From Mucilaginibacter dorajii (GTDB lineage Bacteria > Bacteroidota > Bacteroidia > Sphingobacteriales > Sphingobacteriaceae), in assembly GCF_024808255.1 (NCBI RefSeq), contig NZ_JANTYS010000009.1, positions 116,815 to 180,814 on the forward strand: a stretch of 64,000 nucleotides of DNA, given 5' to 3'. The notes below the pieces were generated by a model. That model ran no database searches and was not told the origin of the DNA. It worked only from the letters and a program-made list of their open reading frames with translations. Shown piece after piece: positions 33,060 through 42,500 of this stretch (position 1 is the stretch's first letter; each line of letters opens with the position of its first letter). The position numbers were made by a program, and so were the translations under genes.

Positions 33060-34618
33060 TATTCAGTATCGAGCCTGTCCATTATAACCTGAACAAATAC
33101 ATTTTTATTACTATCATAAAGATCTATGATAGTACTGAAAGTATCTGCTTCAAATAGTTTACGATGACTATGCCTCAATACGTCGTCCCTTAAATACAAA
33201 AGAAGTTTATTCTTAATTGATTCAGGATCCATCAATTCGGCTTCACTTAAAAAGAATGGCCCAATTAATCGATCTTCCGGAATCTTGCACTCGGCGCTCA
33301 AAAATGTATTAATTATTTGTCTAAAACTATTCCAGTTATATTGCTTAGAACCAAAGAAAATCGACTTTCCTTGACGAACGTCTTCGTTTTTGTTTAAAGG
33401 GAGATATTCGAAATTCCATCTACGTTTGAAGGCTGAATCCATATGGAAAACACCTTGGTCAGCACTATTCATGGTAGCCCATATATAAAAGTTTGATGGC
33501 AGGTAAATTCCATTTTCAATAAGTTTATATTTCTCACCGAGTTTCTCTTTTAAATGTAACATGGCCTCTTCCGAAAGCATTACTCTGTAGTCACTTGAAC
33601 CCTCAGTACGATCAAGTAATTGAAAAATCTCACCAAAAACCGCAGCGGAATTTGCTCTATTGATTTCTTCTATGATTAGAAGGTAAGGCAGCTCAGATAA
33701 AAACGCTTCTGACAGGGCTTGTAAAAAGGGGCCCGGAGTAAATGAATAATCTATTATTGGTTCATTCAGTATATATTGATTTTTAAATTCGGAACCCCGA
33801 GAATTGTAAAATTCAACATCGCCACTTGGTTTTTTATAATATGTTACTGGTTTGTAACTACCAGCGAATTTCGCATAGGAATAATCAGGATAAAAAGTAA
33901 TCCTTTTTTTGCGGCTACCGAAAATAGACGAGCGCTTCTCGACTTCCTTGCTCTTTCCTGTTCCAGGAGCACCATAAATTATCAGATTGTATGGATAATC
34001 CTTACCAAAGGATGATGAATCGCCCTTTGTATGTCCAAAATAATTAAAAAAAACAGCTTTGTCATTTCGATCCGTAATTTCCGGATTAATTAAATAATTA
34101 CCAAGGTCGTCAGTATGTACACCGTTTTTCAATTTTAGTTGCCCTTTTTCTATAGAAAAAACGTCTGAATACAAATTGAACGTATTTCTTAATATATCAT
34201 CATTACCAATAGATTCTTTAAAAACTTCGGTTTTAACTAAATCCCATTCAACATTACCATCATTTTTCATAAGCTGTTCGCAAAACTTGGCATGTATACT
34301 AATGGGCCTTAGCTCAGAGAAGCCTCTTGTATATGGATTAGGGACATAATATTTGACAATCCATTTCCGCAAATAATCTATAACTTCTTCAAGACTCGGT
34401 GTGTAACTAAACCGGGGATAAAGGTTTCCCTCGCTTTCATAATAAAGACCAAGTTGACACGCTAGCTGATAGGGTGTTGTAAAAAAAGTGTTATCAAAAT
34501 TTTCAATTACAATTTCCCTTGCCTCTGAAGAAGGCAATACCGTCTTTGGTAAAACGTCTATTAATTGCCTTACTGTTTCTACATAGGGATTGCGCCAACG
34601 GCAAATAGGATCAGACAT
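33059..34618 (-). CDS. McrB-like AAA+ restriction ATPase
   Basis: 519 aa. A ~200-residue N-terminal region likely reads DNA. The AAA+ core has Walker A GAPGTGKS (near residues 216-223), Walker B LLIIEEINRANSAAVFGEIF and the McrB signature FYIWATMNSADQGVFHMDSA followed by FKRRW. It powers translocation or assembly of the restriction complex with the LlaJI-like nuclease encoded next. LlaJI R1 and McrB are the nearest known types. AT-rich. Confidence 0.9.
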   Translation of the reverse strand: MSDPICRWRNPYVETVRQLIDVLPKTVLPSSEAREIVIENFDNTFFTTPYQLACQLGLYYESEGNLYPRFSYTPSLEEVIDYLRKWIVKYYVPNPYTRGFSELRPISIHAKFCEQLMKNDGNVEWDLVKTEVFKESIGNDDILRNTFNLYSDVFSIEKGQLKLKNGVHTDDLGNYLINPEITDRNDKAVFFNYFGHTKGDSSSFGKDYPYNLIIYGAPGTGKSKEVEKRSSIFGSRKKRITFYPDYSYAKFAGSYKPVTYYKKPSGDVEFYNSRGSEFKNQYILNEPIIDYSFTPGPFLQALSEAFLSELPYLLIIEEINRANSAAVFGEIFQLLDRTEGSSDYRVMLSEEAMLHLKEKLGEKYKLIENGIYLPSNFYIWATMNSADQGVFHMDSAFKRRWNFEYLPLNKNEDVRQGKSIFFGSKQYNWNSFRQIINTFLSAECKIPEDRLIGPFFLSEAELMDPESIKNKLLLYLRDDVLRHSHRKLFEADTFSTIIDLYDSNKNVFVQVIMDRLDTE

Positions 34619-34676
34619 AGTTTCGATATTAATTCAGATCTTAAAATTATCTTAATATAATCGAAAAAAAGAAATA

Positions 34677-35681
34677 CTATGATTTAAAAATATTATGTCT
34701 ATGATATTCTATATATTTTTCTCTACCCTTAATAGGAAAATGTGTATATCTAGTTCCATTTAGAAGATTTAACTTTTTGGTTGTATTTTGGGATATCCAG
34801 GGAGAAACGATAAGCTCTTTGTGATCTGTAAAGGAGATAAAACCCGAATCAAATAATTTATCAATTGTTGGAGTAAACAAGACTCCATTTTTAGGATCAA
34901 GGCGCTCAAAGTTTGAAGAAAGGCTCCACGGTTTAATATGACTTGCCACAAGCAATCTTGTATCATCTACACGAGTTATGGGGCAGATCTTACATTCTTT
35001 AGAAATACCCATTCTAAATTTACCTTGTCCAACTCTCGCTTTAATTAATTGGTCCTTTTCTGTTGTTGAAATTGTTATAGAAGACAATATTGCTGATTCC
35101 TGTGCAATTGAAAAGTTGTTACCCCAATCATAAGAGCTAAAATTGGGAAAAACCTTAAAATAATACATTATTTGCCCATCTGACGATTGCAATTTTAAAA
35201 TAGAAGTAAAGGTTAAGTTGGGTAGCGCTACATCTCTTAAAATTGAATAAATGTCATCTCCATCAGCTTTTGATCCTGGCCGTTTTGCATATAATCTATT
35301 ATCAAGAGAATCTCGTTGATCATGCTCTCTGAAATGAAAAAAAGAAAATGATGCAAGAGAGTTTATTTGATCCATTCTGTTTTTATAAACGCGAAGAAAA
35401 TCAAGCTTTCCTCGATAATTCTGCGAAGGATCCTGATATTCCGGTTGCAATTCCTCCATTAACCAAATCAAGTCATCTTTTTTTATAAAACACAAAGCAT
35501 CAAAACCTAATCCACCAAAAAAAGCATATTTGGCAGCGTCGCGTTTGCTACCTATATGCCATTCCCAAGCACCAGTAGATTTACCAATCTTATTTTCTTC
35601 GTCAGTAAATGAATCCCTTGATGGTATTTTTTCAATTGTGTCAATTATCTCAAATCGCTTGCCGTTGATTAAATAACTCAT
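34677..35681 (-). CDS. HNH endonuclease, likely restriction enzyme
   Basis: 334 aa. The first ~200 residues show no known domain (YAFFGGLGFDALCFIKKDDL, then SFSFFHFREHDQR). From residue 217 an HNH_2-type nuclease follows: CKIC (Cys230, Cys233), LLVASHIKPW (His248), DPKNGVLFTPTIDKLFDSG (Asn265). HNH domains with this AxHIxPW pattern occur in many restriction enzymes. The start overlaps the dcm stop by one base, so it may be the cognate nuclease of the methylase; that is inference. Confidence 0.85.
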   Translation of the reverse strand: MSYLINGKRFEIIDTIEKIPSRDSFTDEENKIGKSTGAWEWHIGSKRDAAKYAFFGGLGFDALCFIKKDDLIWLMEELQPEYQDPSQNYRGKLDFLRVYKNRMDQINSLASFSFFHFREHDQRDSLDNRLYAKRPGSKADGDDIYSILRDVALPNLTFTSILKLQSSDGQIMYYFKVFPNFSSYDWGNNFSIAQESAILSSITISTTEKDQLIKARVGQGKFRMGISKECKICPITRVDDTRLLVASHIKPWSLSSNFERLDPKNGVLFTPTIDKLFDSGFISFTDHKELIVSPWISQNTTKKLNLLNGTRYTHFPIKGREKYIEYHRHNIFKS

Positions 35682-36919
35682 TATAAAGCAAATTTTGTGA
35701 TATCCATCTGTTTTAGAACGGCTATAAGCATATCTACAATTATACTGTTACCTGCCTGGCGGTAAGCTTGTGTATCGCTTACTTCAATCTTAAAATCATC
35801 ACGAAATCCCATTAAGCGCAAACACTCTCTCGGTGTAAGTTTTCTAATACGTCCTTTATGTGTAACATAATTGTCTACTCCAGCTCGATGCATTTTGTGC
35901 ATTGACTGAAGAAGTGGACGAGCAATCTCAAGATCGGTTTTGGTACTTGTTTTCCAGTTTTTTGTTCCTCCTGCAAGTACGTAATCCCTAACCTTATCTG
36001 ACAAGTAATACTTTTCTTCTACATCTCTTACATCAAAAATAAACTCATCGAATGCAGTTTGATCATATTCGGGTTCAAAAACAAAATCACCATGCCAATT
36101 AAATTGTTGATTTGCCTTTTGGCAAAGAGCGATATCTCCATTAATTTGGGTATATCGCTTCATTCTGTTTTTAGTACTTGTTACAAACTTTATTCCCTTT
36201 TCCTTCAGGTAATATTTCGTCTCGGTAAAATCCTCTAAGAAGTCCTGCATTGTGTGTTCTAATGGGACTTTTACAGGAAAACTGAAATCAATGTCATGAT
36301 CAAGAAAGCCAACGACAACGATTCGTTCTCTGTGTTGTGGTATACCAAAATCTTTCCCATTAAGCAACTTCGAATATATTTTATACCCAAGATCTTTAAA
36401 AACATCCTGAACAACTTTCCATGTATTCCCACCATCATGATTAGTTAGGCCTTTAACATTTTCGTAGATAAAAACTTTCGGCTGGGTTTCACTAACAATT
36501 CGGGCAAAATCATAAAACAATGTACCTCTAATATCATCTAAACCAAGCCTTTTTCCAACCATCGAAAAAGCCTGACATGGGCTACCGCCGACAAGTAAGT
36601 CAACTTTATTTTTATATTTTTTTGCATTAAATTGGGTTACGTCATTATGCCAGTCTGCTACGTCTAATTCGTAATTAGCCAAATAGCTTTTTTTTACATG
36701 CTGATCAATGTCACTTGCAAACGTGATTGAAGAATTGAGATTAAGCCGTTGCAAAGCATGCTCCACGGCTCCGATACCGCTAAATAGCGTGCCGAGCCGA
36801 ATTGTTGATTTTGGATTGGAAAATATCTTTTGTTGCCAATTCCCATGATACAACTCTGCATCTAAAGATGTTTGATATGACACCAATGGCTCCTCTACTA
36901 AAAATTGTGATATGCTCAT
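35681..36919 (-). CDS. dcm: DNA (cytosine-5-)-methyltransferase
   Basis: 412 aa with all C5-methylase motifs in order: RLGTLFSGIGAVEHALQ (I), GGSPCQAFSMVGKR (IV, nucleophile Cys115), FIYENVKGL (VI), FGIPQHRERIVVVGF (VIII), LTPRECLRLMGF (IX), YRQAGNSIIVDM (X). The target-recognition region lies between motifs VIII and IX (about residues 230-370). Recognition sequence unknown. Placed after vsr and before the HNH nuclease on one strand, it protects host DNA in a restriction-modification system. Confidence 0.97.
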   Translation of the reverse strand: MSISQFLVEEPLVSYQTSLDAELYHGNWQQKIFSNPKSTIRLGTLFSGIGAVEHALQRLNLNSSITFASDIDQHVKKSYLANYELDVADWHNDVTQFNAKKYKNKVDLLVGGSPCQAFSMVGKRLGLDDIRGTLFYDFARIVSETQPKVFIYENVKGLTNHDGGNTWKVVQDVFKDLGYKIYSKLLNGKDFGIPQHRERIVVVGFLDHDIDFSFPVKVPLEHTMQDFLEDFTETKYYLKEKGIKFVTSTKNRMKRYTQINGDIALCQKANQQFNWHGDFVFEPEYDQTAFDEFIFDVRDVEEKYYLSDKVRDYVLAGGTKNWKTSTKTDLEIARPLLQSMHKMHRAGVDNYVTHKGRIRKLTPRECLRLMGFRDDFKIEVSDTQAYRQAGNSIIVDMLIAVLKQMDITKFAL

Positions 36920-36936
36920 GCGGCTAACTATATTTT

Positions 36937-36944
36937 CAAATATA
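36937..36944 (-). promoter_or_regulatory. -7 box before dcm
   Basis: TATATTTG on the minus strand fits TAnnTTTG, 18 bases before the dcm start codon. No good -33 box, so activity may depend on a regulator. Confidence 0.4.
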
Positions 36945-36957
36945 AAAACTTTCCTTC

Positions 36958-37001
36958 AAAACCAGAATATTTAGTATTTTTTTGCTAAATATTCTGGTTT
37001 T
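36958..37001. terminator. Hairpin between vsr and dcm
   Basis: Perfect 17-base arms (36958-36974 and 36985-37001, starting AAAACCAGAATATTTAG) with a 10-base loop, just after the vsr stop and upstream of the dcm -7 box. It may terminate vsr or act as a control site for dcm. Confidence 0.6.
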
Positions 37002-37019
37002 TAGCTCCCTGTGCAACAT

Positions 37020-37454
37020 TTAAATTGGTTTCTCTTCATTGTTTTTCAGCGCCGCAATAATCGAAGTTAGAAAACCAGCCTTATCCACGCCCTTTAAATC
37101 ACACTCCCAAACAACGAGAACTTTCCATCCCCTCAATTCCAATGCCTTTCCATATTGTAAATCGTTATTAATATTTGTATTAATCTTATTCAACCACCAT
37201 TCAGTTCTTGTTTTCGGCACCACATAATACCGGCACCCCTCATGCCCATGCCAAAAGCATCCATGTATAAAAATTACGGTTTTGTATTTGGGTAGTACAA
37301 TATCCGGCTTGCCGTGCATATCCTTAACGTGCAGGCGGTAGCGGAAACCGTTTTTGTGCAGAAACTTACGCACCAAAAGTTCGGGCTTGGTATTCTTTCC
37401 CTTAATCCGGGACATGTTGTAGCTTCGGGTTTCTTTGGAGTGTACATCGGCCAT
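37020..37454 (-). CDS. vsr: Very short patch repair endonuclease Vsr
   Basis: 144 aa. Vsr cuts next to T:G mismatches that arise when 5-methylcytosine deaminates. Features: RSYNMSRIKGKNTKPELLVR, HGKPDIVLPKYKTVIFIHGC (Asp of the catalytic site) and the zinc motif GCFWHGHEGCRYY, then RTEWWLNKINTN. Its presence next to dcm fits the usual link between C5 methylases and Vsr. First gene of the island transcript. Confidence 0.97.
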   Translation of the reverse strand: MADVHSKETRSYNMSRIKGKNTKPELLVRKFLHKNGFRYRLHVKDMHGKPDIVLPKYKTVIFIHGCFWHGHEGCRYYVVPKTRTEWWLNKINTNINNDLQYGKALELRGWKVLVVWECDLKGVDKAGFLTSIIAALKNNEEKPI

Positions 37455-37516
37455 AGTGTAAAATTACTACAATTGGGGTTATACAATGGTTTCGTTTTGC
37501 ATGTGGCAATGCGCGT

Positions 37517-37603
37517 GGGCGCGTTAGGGATAGCAGCGGATACCGGCCCGGCGCTTAAGGCCTGTGCAGTATGAGCGGATAGCCCGGGCCAAAGGCAACG
37601 CCC
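37517..37603. repeat. Nested inverted-repeat sequence
   Basis: Outer arms GGGCGCGTT (37517-37525) and AACGCCC (37597-37603), inner arms GGCCCGG (37545-37551) and CCGGGCC (37584-37590), with the string GTTAGGGATAGCAGCGGATA between. I recall this pattern as a dispersed sequence in Sphingobacteriaceae, but cannot check. It may be a mobile repeat or structured RNA. The rest of 37455-37790 shows no gene. Confidence 0.5.
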
Positions 37604-37790
37604 GTTTTAAATTCAAAAGGTAAAAGTCAAAAGTCAAAAATTTGCTTGCGGGGTGGGTGCTTTGCTTGTGGGGTACTGAAACAGGTTCGGCATGAATTGG
37701 GGAGTTAACGCGGGGGAACTTTTTGGGTGGCTCTGTATAGTTGGGGACTGCTTCGTTGTACCTCCTACCCATGACGTCTTTTAAAACCGT

Positions 37791-37881
37791 CTGTCATGCT
37801 GAGGAACGAAGCATCTATTCTACGCTCTGCCTGTTCGCTCTGCCTGTTCGCGAATAGATGCTTCGTTCCTCAGCATGACAG
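37791..37881. repeat. Long inverted repeat (30-base arms), GTCATGCTGAGGAACG family
   Basis: Arms at 37791-37820 and 37852-37881 are perfectly complementary (left starts CTGTCATGCTGAGGAACGAA). The 31-base loop holds a direct repeat of CTCTGCCTGTTCG. Region 37882-38108 carries no gene; it includes a 16-base palindrome CCTTCCCCGGGGAAGG at 38012-38027. Confidence 0.75.
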
Positions 37882-38108
37882 GGTGGTGAGGATAGTTTGT
37901 TACGTCATTTTCACCTTCAGAGTCCGCCGGATTTTAAACGGGAGGTTGTATGTGTGAGGTTGGCGAGGGTGTTTTTTACAAATTTGAACATCCTTTTTAC
38001 CCCTTGCTCCGCCTTCCCCGGGGAAGGAATCGCACGAGGCCCCTGCTTTTTTTGCCTAATCCTATAGTCCCAATGTCTCACTGTCCTATAGCCATAAAAG
38101 TTCACAAA

Positions 38109-38134
38109 AAAAGCCCCGGTAAACCGGGGCTTTT
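38109..38134 (-). terminator. Terminator of the glutathione peroxidase gene
   Basis: Eleven-base stem AAAAGCCCCGG (38109-38119) with CCGGGGCTTTT (38124-38134), loop TAAA, followed by TTTTTTT on the minus strand. Confidence 0.9.
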
Positions 38135-38158
38135 GGTATGCTATGTAACCGTTATCGT

Positions 38159-38671
38159 TTACAGGTATTTGGTAATATCTTCTGATAGTGGGGTGGTTTG
38201 TGAGCGGAAACGGTGGATTAGTTTGCCGTTTTCGTCGATCAGGAATTTTTCGAAGTTCCATTTGATGTCGCCGGTAAACTCTGGGTTTGGGGCGGTGGTG
38301 AGGTATTGAAACAATGGATCAATATCTAAACCTAACACGCTTACTTTACCGCTCATAGGGAAAGTTACGTTAAAGTTATCGTGACAAAAGGTTTTGATAT
38401 CCTGGTTGGTGCCTGGCTCCTGGCCACCAAAGTTATTGGCCGGGAAACCTACTACTACCAGCTTGCCTTTGTATTTTTCGGCAAGGGCTTCTAAATCTTT
38501 ATACTGTTTGGTAAAGCCGCATTTTGATGCTGTGTTTACAATAAGCACTTTTTTGCCTTTGTATTTGGCCAGGGAAAAGTTTTCGCCGTCGATTGTTTTT
38601 AGTTTAAATTCATAAACCGATGCTGGTGCCGATACCAGGAAGAAGGCTAATATTAACGTAAGTAATTTCAT
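38159..38671 (-). CDS. Secreted glutathione peroxidase family protein
   Basis: 170 aa. Signal peptide (MKLLTLILAFFLVSAPAS) followed by the thioredoxin-fold peroxidase: NTASKCGFTKQYKDLEALAE with peroxidatic Cys51 in place of selenocysteine, FPANNFGGQEPGTNQDI (second Gln) and KWNFEKFLIDENG (Trp and Asn). Bacterial members of this type mostly use thioredoxin, not glutathione. The signal puts it in the periplasm. Single gene with a strong terminator. Confidence 0.95.
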   Translation of the reverse strand: MKLLTLILAFFLVSAPASVYEFKLKTIDGENFSLAKYKGKKVLIVNTASKCGFTKQYKDLEALAEKYKGKLVVVGFPANNFGGQEPGTNQDIKTFCHDNFNVTFPMSGKVSVLGLDIDPLFQYLTTAPNPEFTGDIKWNFEKFLIDENGKLIHRFRSQTTPLSEDITKYL

Positions 38672-38712
38672 GGTTGGTAATAATTGATGGTTTTGATAAT
38701 AATTACGTAAAA

Positions 38713-39144
38713 TTAACTAATAAAATTTCGACGGGCTAAGTACTCGTCTTCTTTTTGTGTCATTTTTTGTTTTGTAACAACAGTTTTATCTGTGTAGCCC
38801 AACAGGTGCAGCGCACCGTGGATGATTACGCGGTGCAGTTCCTGGGTTTCGGTTACGCCAAATTTGGAAGCGTTTTCGCGGATGCGGTCTATAGATATAA
38901 ATATATCGCCCACAATTTGGCCTTCTACTTCGCTGTTATCAAAGGTGATGATATCGGTAAGGGTATCGTGGTTAAGGTATTGCTGGTTCATGGGCAGCAG
39001 ATACGCGTCTGAACAAAAAACGTAGGTAAGTTCTTTCAACTTAAAACCCTCGGCGATGATGGTATCTTTGATCCACTGGCGCACAAGGGTTTTATTTTTT
39101 AGCTTATAGCTGATGCCTTCTTCAAAAAACTGTATAGCAGGCAT
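38713..39144 (-). CDS. ybeY: Endoribonuclease YbeY (rRNA maturation)
   Basis: 143 aa. YbeY processes the 3' end of 16S rRNA and helps quality control of ribosomes. Zinc motif RVIIHGALHLLGYTDKT gives His109 and His113; the third ligand, usually His, is Asp119 here, which I recall as normal for this phylum. LNHDTLTDIITFD is the other conserved block. Its start overlaps the stop of the ATPase gene by one base (TGATG). Confidence 0.95.
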   Translation of the reverse strand: MPAIQFFEEGISYKLKNKTLVRQWIKDTIIAEGFKLKELTYVFCSDAYLLPMNQQYLNHDTLTDIITFDNSEVEGQIVGDIFISIDRIRENASKFGVTETQELHRVIIHGALHLLGYTDKTVVTKQKMTQKEDEYLARRNFIS

Positions 39145-39566
39145 CAGATTTTAAAATGTAGTTCCAATTCGTTGCCTTTGGTGTTAAATATGCACTGATC
39201 GGCAAGGTGTCTAATAATGAATACGCCACGGCCGGTTAAGCTTTCCAGGTTTTCTGGTGCGGTTGGATCGGCCAGGTGGTTATAGTCAAAACCATCGCCT
39301 TCGTCGGTCACTGTCCATATAATGCGTTTAAGGTCAACATCGGCATTGATGATCACCTTTTTAGATATATCGGATTTATTGCCATGTATAATGGCGTTGA
39401 TAGTGGCTTCGTTTAGGCAGGTCATCATGTTGGCAAAGGTATCCTCGGCCACATGGTATTTGTCAGCAATCTCTTCTATCAGCGCCTCAAGCTGAGTGAT
39501 GCTCTCCGGCGTCGACGGGAGCTGCAGCGTGAATAATTCGCCGGTTTGAACATTTGCCTGTTCCAT
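39144..39566 (-). CDS. Anti-sigma-type ATP-binding protein (RsbW-like HATPase)
   Basis: 140 aa from the ATG at 39566 (MEQANVQTGELFTL), one base after the DUF4175 stop. HATPase_c_2 fold: TCLNEATINAIIHGN (N box), WTVTDEGDGFDYN (G1) and LTGRGVFIIRHLADQ (G2). Such small ATPases act as anti-sigma kinases or regulators with anti-anti-sigma factors; no partner gene is in the window. Conserved in Bacteroidota in the order DUF4175, ATPase, ybeY, so it may belong to envelope or stress control. An earlier start at 39578 or 39590 is possible. Confidence 0.85.
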   Translation of the reverse strand: MEQANVQTGELFTLQLPSTPESITQLEALIEEIADKYHVAEDTFANMMTCLNEATINAIIHGNKSDISKKVIINADVDLKRIIWTVTDEGDGFDYNHLADPTAPENLESLTGRGVFIIRHLADQCIFNTKGNELELHFKI

Positions 39567-39567
39567 A

Positions 39568-42500
39568 TTATTTGGCATTAAGTTGATCAAAGTATGATTT
39601 AATTTTTTGCTTGTAATACAAATTAAGTGCCGGAGATACGGTTTTTACCTCTTCTGTTTGTTTTGCACGTTGCTGCTGGTATCCCTGCAGGGCCTTTATA
39701 TAGCCCGGCGGAATGTTTTTACCTGCATTGCTTTCCCGCTGCTGGTCTTGCTCCCGCTCCTGTTGTGCCTTCTCTGCTTCCAATAACCGGCTCTGTATTT
39801 GTTGTTGTCGTTTAAGCGCTTCGTCTGTAATCTTCCTGTTTACGAGATCGCGCTCGGTTTGTTCCATTTCTTGCGAAATTTTGTCTAAATTACCAATTCC
39901 CGGCTTTCCATCCTTATTTTGTTCGCGGTTTATTTGTTGTAATTGTTGCCTTATCAATTGCTGCTGGCGCGCCATGCGTGCAAGTTGCTCGCTCATACCG
40001 GGTTGCCCCTGCCCCGGCTTTGGCTGCCCTTGACCCGGATTATTACCCTGCTGCTTCATCTGCTCGCGCGCCTTTTGCATGTTTTTATTAAGCTGATCCT
40101 GCATTTTTGACAGTTGCGACATGCTTTGCGGCTTGCCCTTGCCGCCTTTACCCTTGTTCATTTGCTTTTGCAGCTGATCAAGCGCTTCGCTCAGCATGAG
40201 GGCCAGGTTGTTCATGCTGGTCATGGCGTATTGCTGGTTGCGGTTGGCTTCGCCCGTGCGCCTGTCGCCAAGGTTATCCAAGGCCTGGTCGATATGGTTG
40301 TTAATGCTCGTGATCTCCTGGTTAACCGTCGATTGAATTTGCGGAATGCGCCTGCTTAGGGCATACAAACTATCCTCGGCCGTTTTCAGGTTATCCTTTA
40401 TATCCTTTTGATTTTGGGACAGGGTGATATACTGCGGATCTGTAGGGCTGGTTGTTTTTAGTGTTTGCATCAGCTTTTCCTGGCTAAAGGAACTGTTCAC
40501 CAGGTTTTTGAGCAGCTCGCGCAGTTGCTGGGCATCTACGGCGTTATCCTTGCTTTCGCCCTCGGCATCCTGCTGCTGCGTTTTGTTGGCCAGGTCCTTC
40601 ATTTCCTTTGCGGCCTGCTGCTGGCTTTTGCTGGCTTTGCTTTTATCGTTCTTTTGCAAATCGCCGGCACTTTGATCCATCTTTTGCTCAATACTTTGAG
40701 TTTCTTTTTCGGGGTTTTGGAAATCGCTTTTATGCTCGGCCTGCTCGTTTGTTTTTTGCAGATCTTCCAGCCCCTTCTTCACATCCTCAAAATCCTTTTT
40801 CAAGCCCTGCTGCTCCTGCTGTAATTTTTGCTGGTCGCTGCCTTTTTGTGCTGTCTTTTCGGCAAGCTTTTGCTGCTGATCTGCCAGTTTATTCAGCTGA
40901 TCTACCTGTTGATTAAGCTTCTGATCAAACTCCAGCTTTTTGTACAGCTCCAGCATCCTATCCAGTTCCTTTTTAAGCGATTTATTATCCATCTGCATTT
41001 TAGATAGCTCATCGCGGGTGGCATCCTTTTGCTGCTCGTTTAGCAACTGTTGCAGGTTTTGCAGCAGGTCTTTAGTTTTTTGATCGAGCACGTTATTAAA
41101 CAAATCCTCTATCTGCTTTTGCTTATCCAGGATCTCCTGGTTTTGCTGCTGGTTTTCCTGGCGATTGTAGAGGTTCTTTTTATTATCGTCTTTAATCTCC
41201 TTCACCAAATCTTCCAGGTCCTTGCGTTTTTGCAGCAGGTCTTCTACCTGTTTCTTTTCGTCAAAGCTGAGGCTATTTTTATCAAGCAATAGTTGGTTTA
41301 ATTTCTGCGATTCGCGCTCCACCTGCCCCGCCAGCTTAATAGCCGACTCCATTTTTTGTTTAATGGCCTGGGTGCCTGCGTTTAATTGTTCGTTAACCTC
41401 TTTGGTATCGGGCACGTTGAGGGTACGCTCGGGGCTACGTGCTTTTTTAGGACCATTCACGCCATCGTTATCGGCAACTTCAAAATAATAGCTTACCTGG
41501 TCACCGGGGTTTATGCCCAATTCCTTCAAATTCCAATAGTAAAAGAAATCGGCCTGCGTTTGTTTCATATCTGCTTCAACCCGCTTAACAAACGTTTTTG
41601 AAGCGGCCTTATTACCCGCGGATTGTACGGTATAATGGAAATCAAGGGCCGAAAAACCATGATCGTCCTGGATCTTGCCATTGAAATACAGCGACTTCAT
41701 ACTCACCGAGTCGGGTTTTTCTTCTACGTTGATGGTTGGCGCTTCATCTAATATTACGTTGATATGATACGTTGCCGAGTCGCTTCGGCTTACCTGGGTA
41801 TTTACCGGGCTAAGCTTATAGATGGCGTTTTTGTATACCTTTTCGCTGTGTTCAAACACATCGGCAGCGGTTGCTGTAGCCGCATGCTGCACATCGTTCA
41901 TAAAAAACTGCAGGCCGGTAGCGTGCTGGGTATGCAGCTGCCATTTAACATTGGTACCGGCAGGCAACACCAGATCGCCGGCGTTAACCAACGTCTCGTT
42001 CTTTTTATGCAGATAGGCGGGGTAGTTCAGCTCCACATCAAAATGGAGTAAAGCCGGTTTCTGGTTAACCTTCACCAGGTACTCTGCCGATGCAAAACCA
42101 TTGCCAATGAGTTTAAAACGGGTATCCTGCTGCAAATTGGTAAACTGGTAATGAAAGCGGCTGATGTTTTCCTTATCCAGCTTAAAAGTGTTGTTGGCTG
42201 TCTCGATGTATACATCGGCGGGGAGTTTATCGCCATCAAGTTTCAGGTTAAGCTTCAGATCTTCGCCCTGCACTACCGAAAGGGTTTTGTTAAGCACCAT
42301 AAATTTAAACGGCGCGGCAGGCACAAAGTACTCGTTATGCCTGATGAGCCTTTTGGTGCTCTCGGTAAGGATAGAGGGTGCCGCGAAAGCGATCACGATG
42401 ATCACCGCCGCCGGTGCCAGTATGTATTTTAAATATTTGGTATTCTCCTTAATGTTAATGGCCGATGGAAAGCTTACCGGTTTAAGGGTTTCTATCTTTT

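Noticed and set aside
37314..37574. Frame ending in VGALGIAADTGPALKACAV
   Set aside because: It runs opposite vsr and through the nested inverted repeat; it is a by-product of the repeat.
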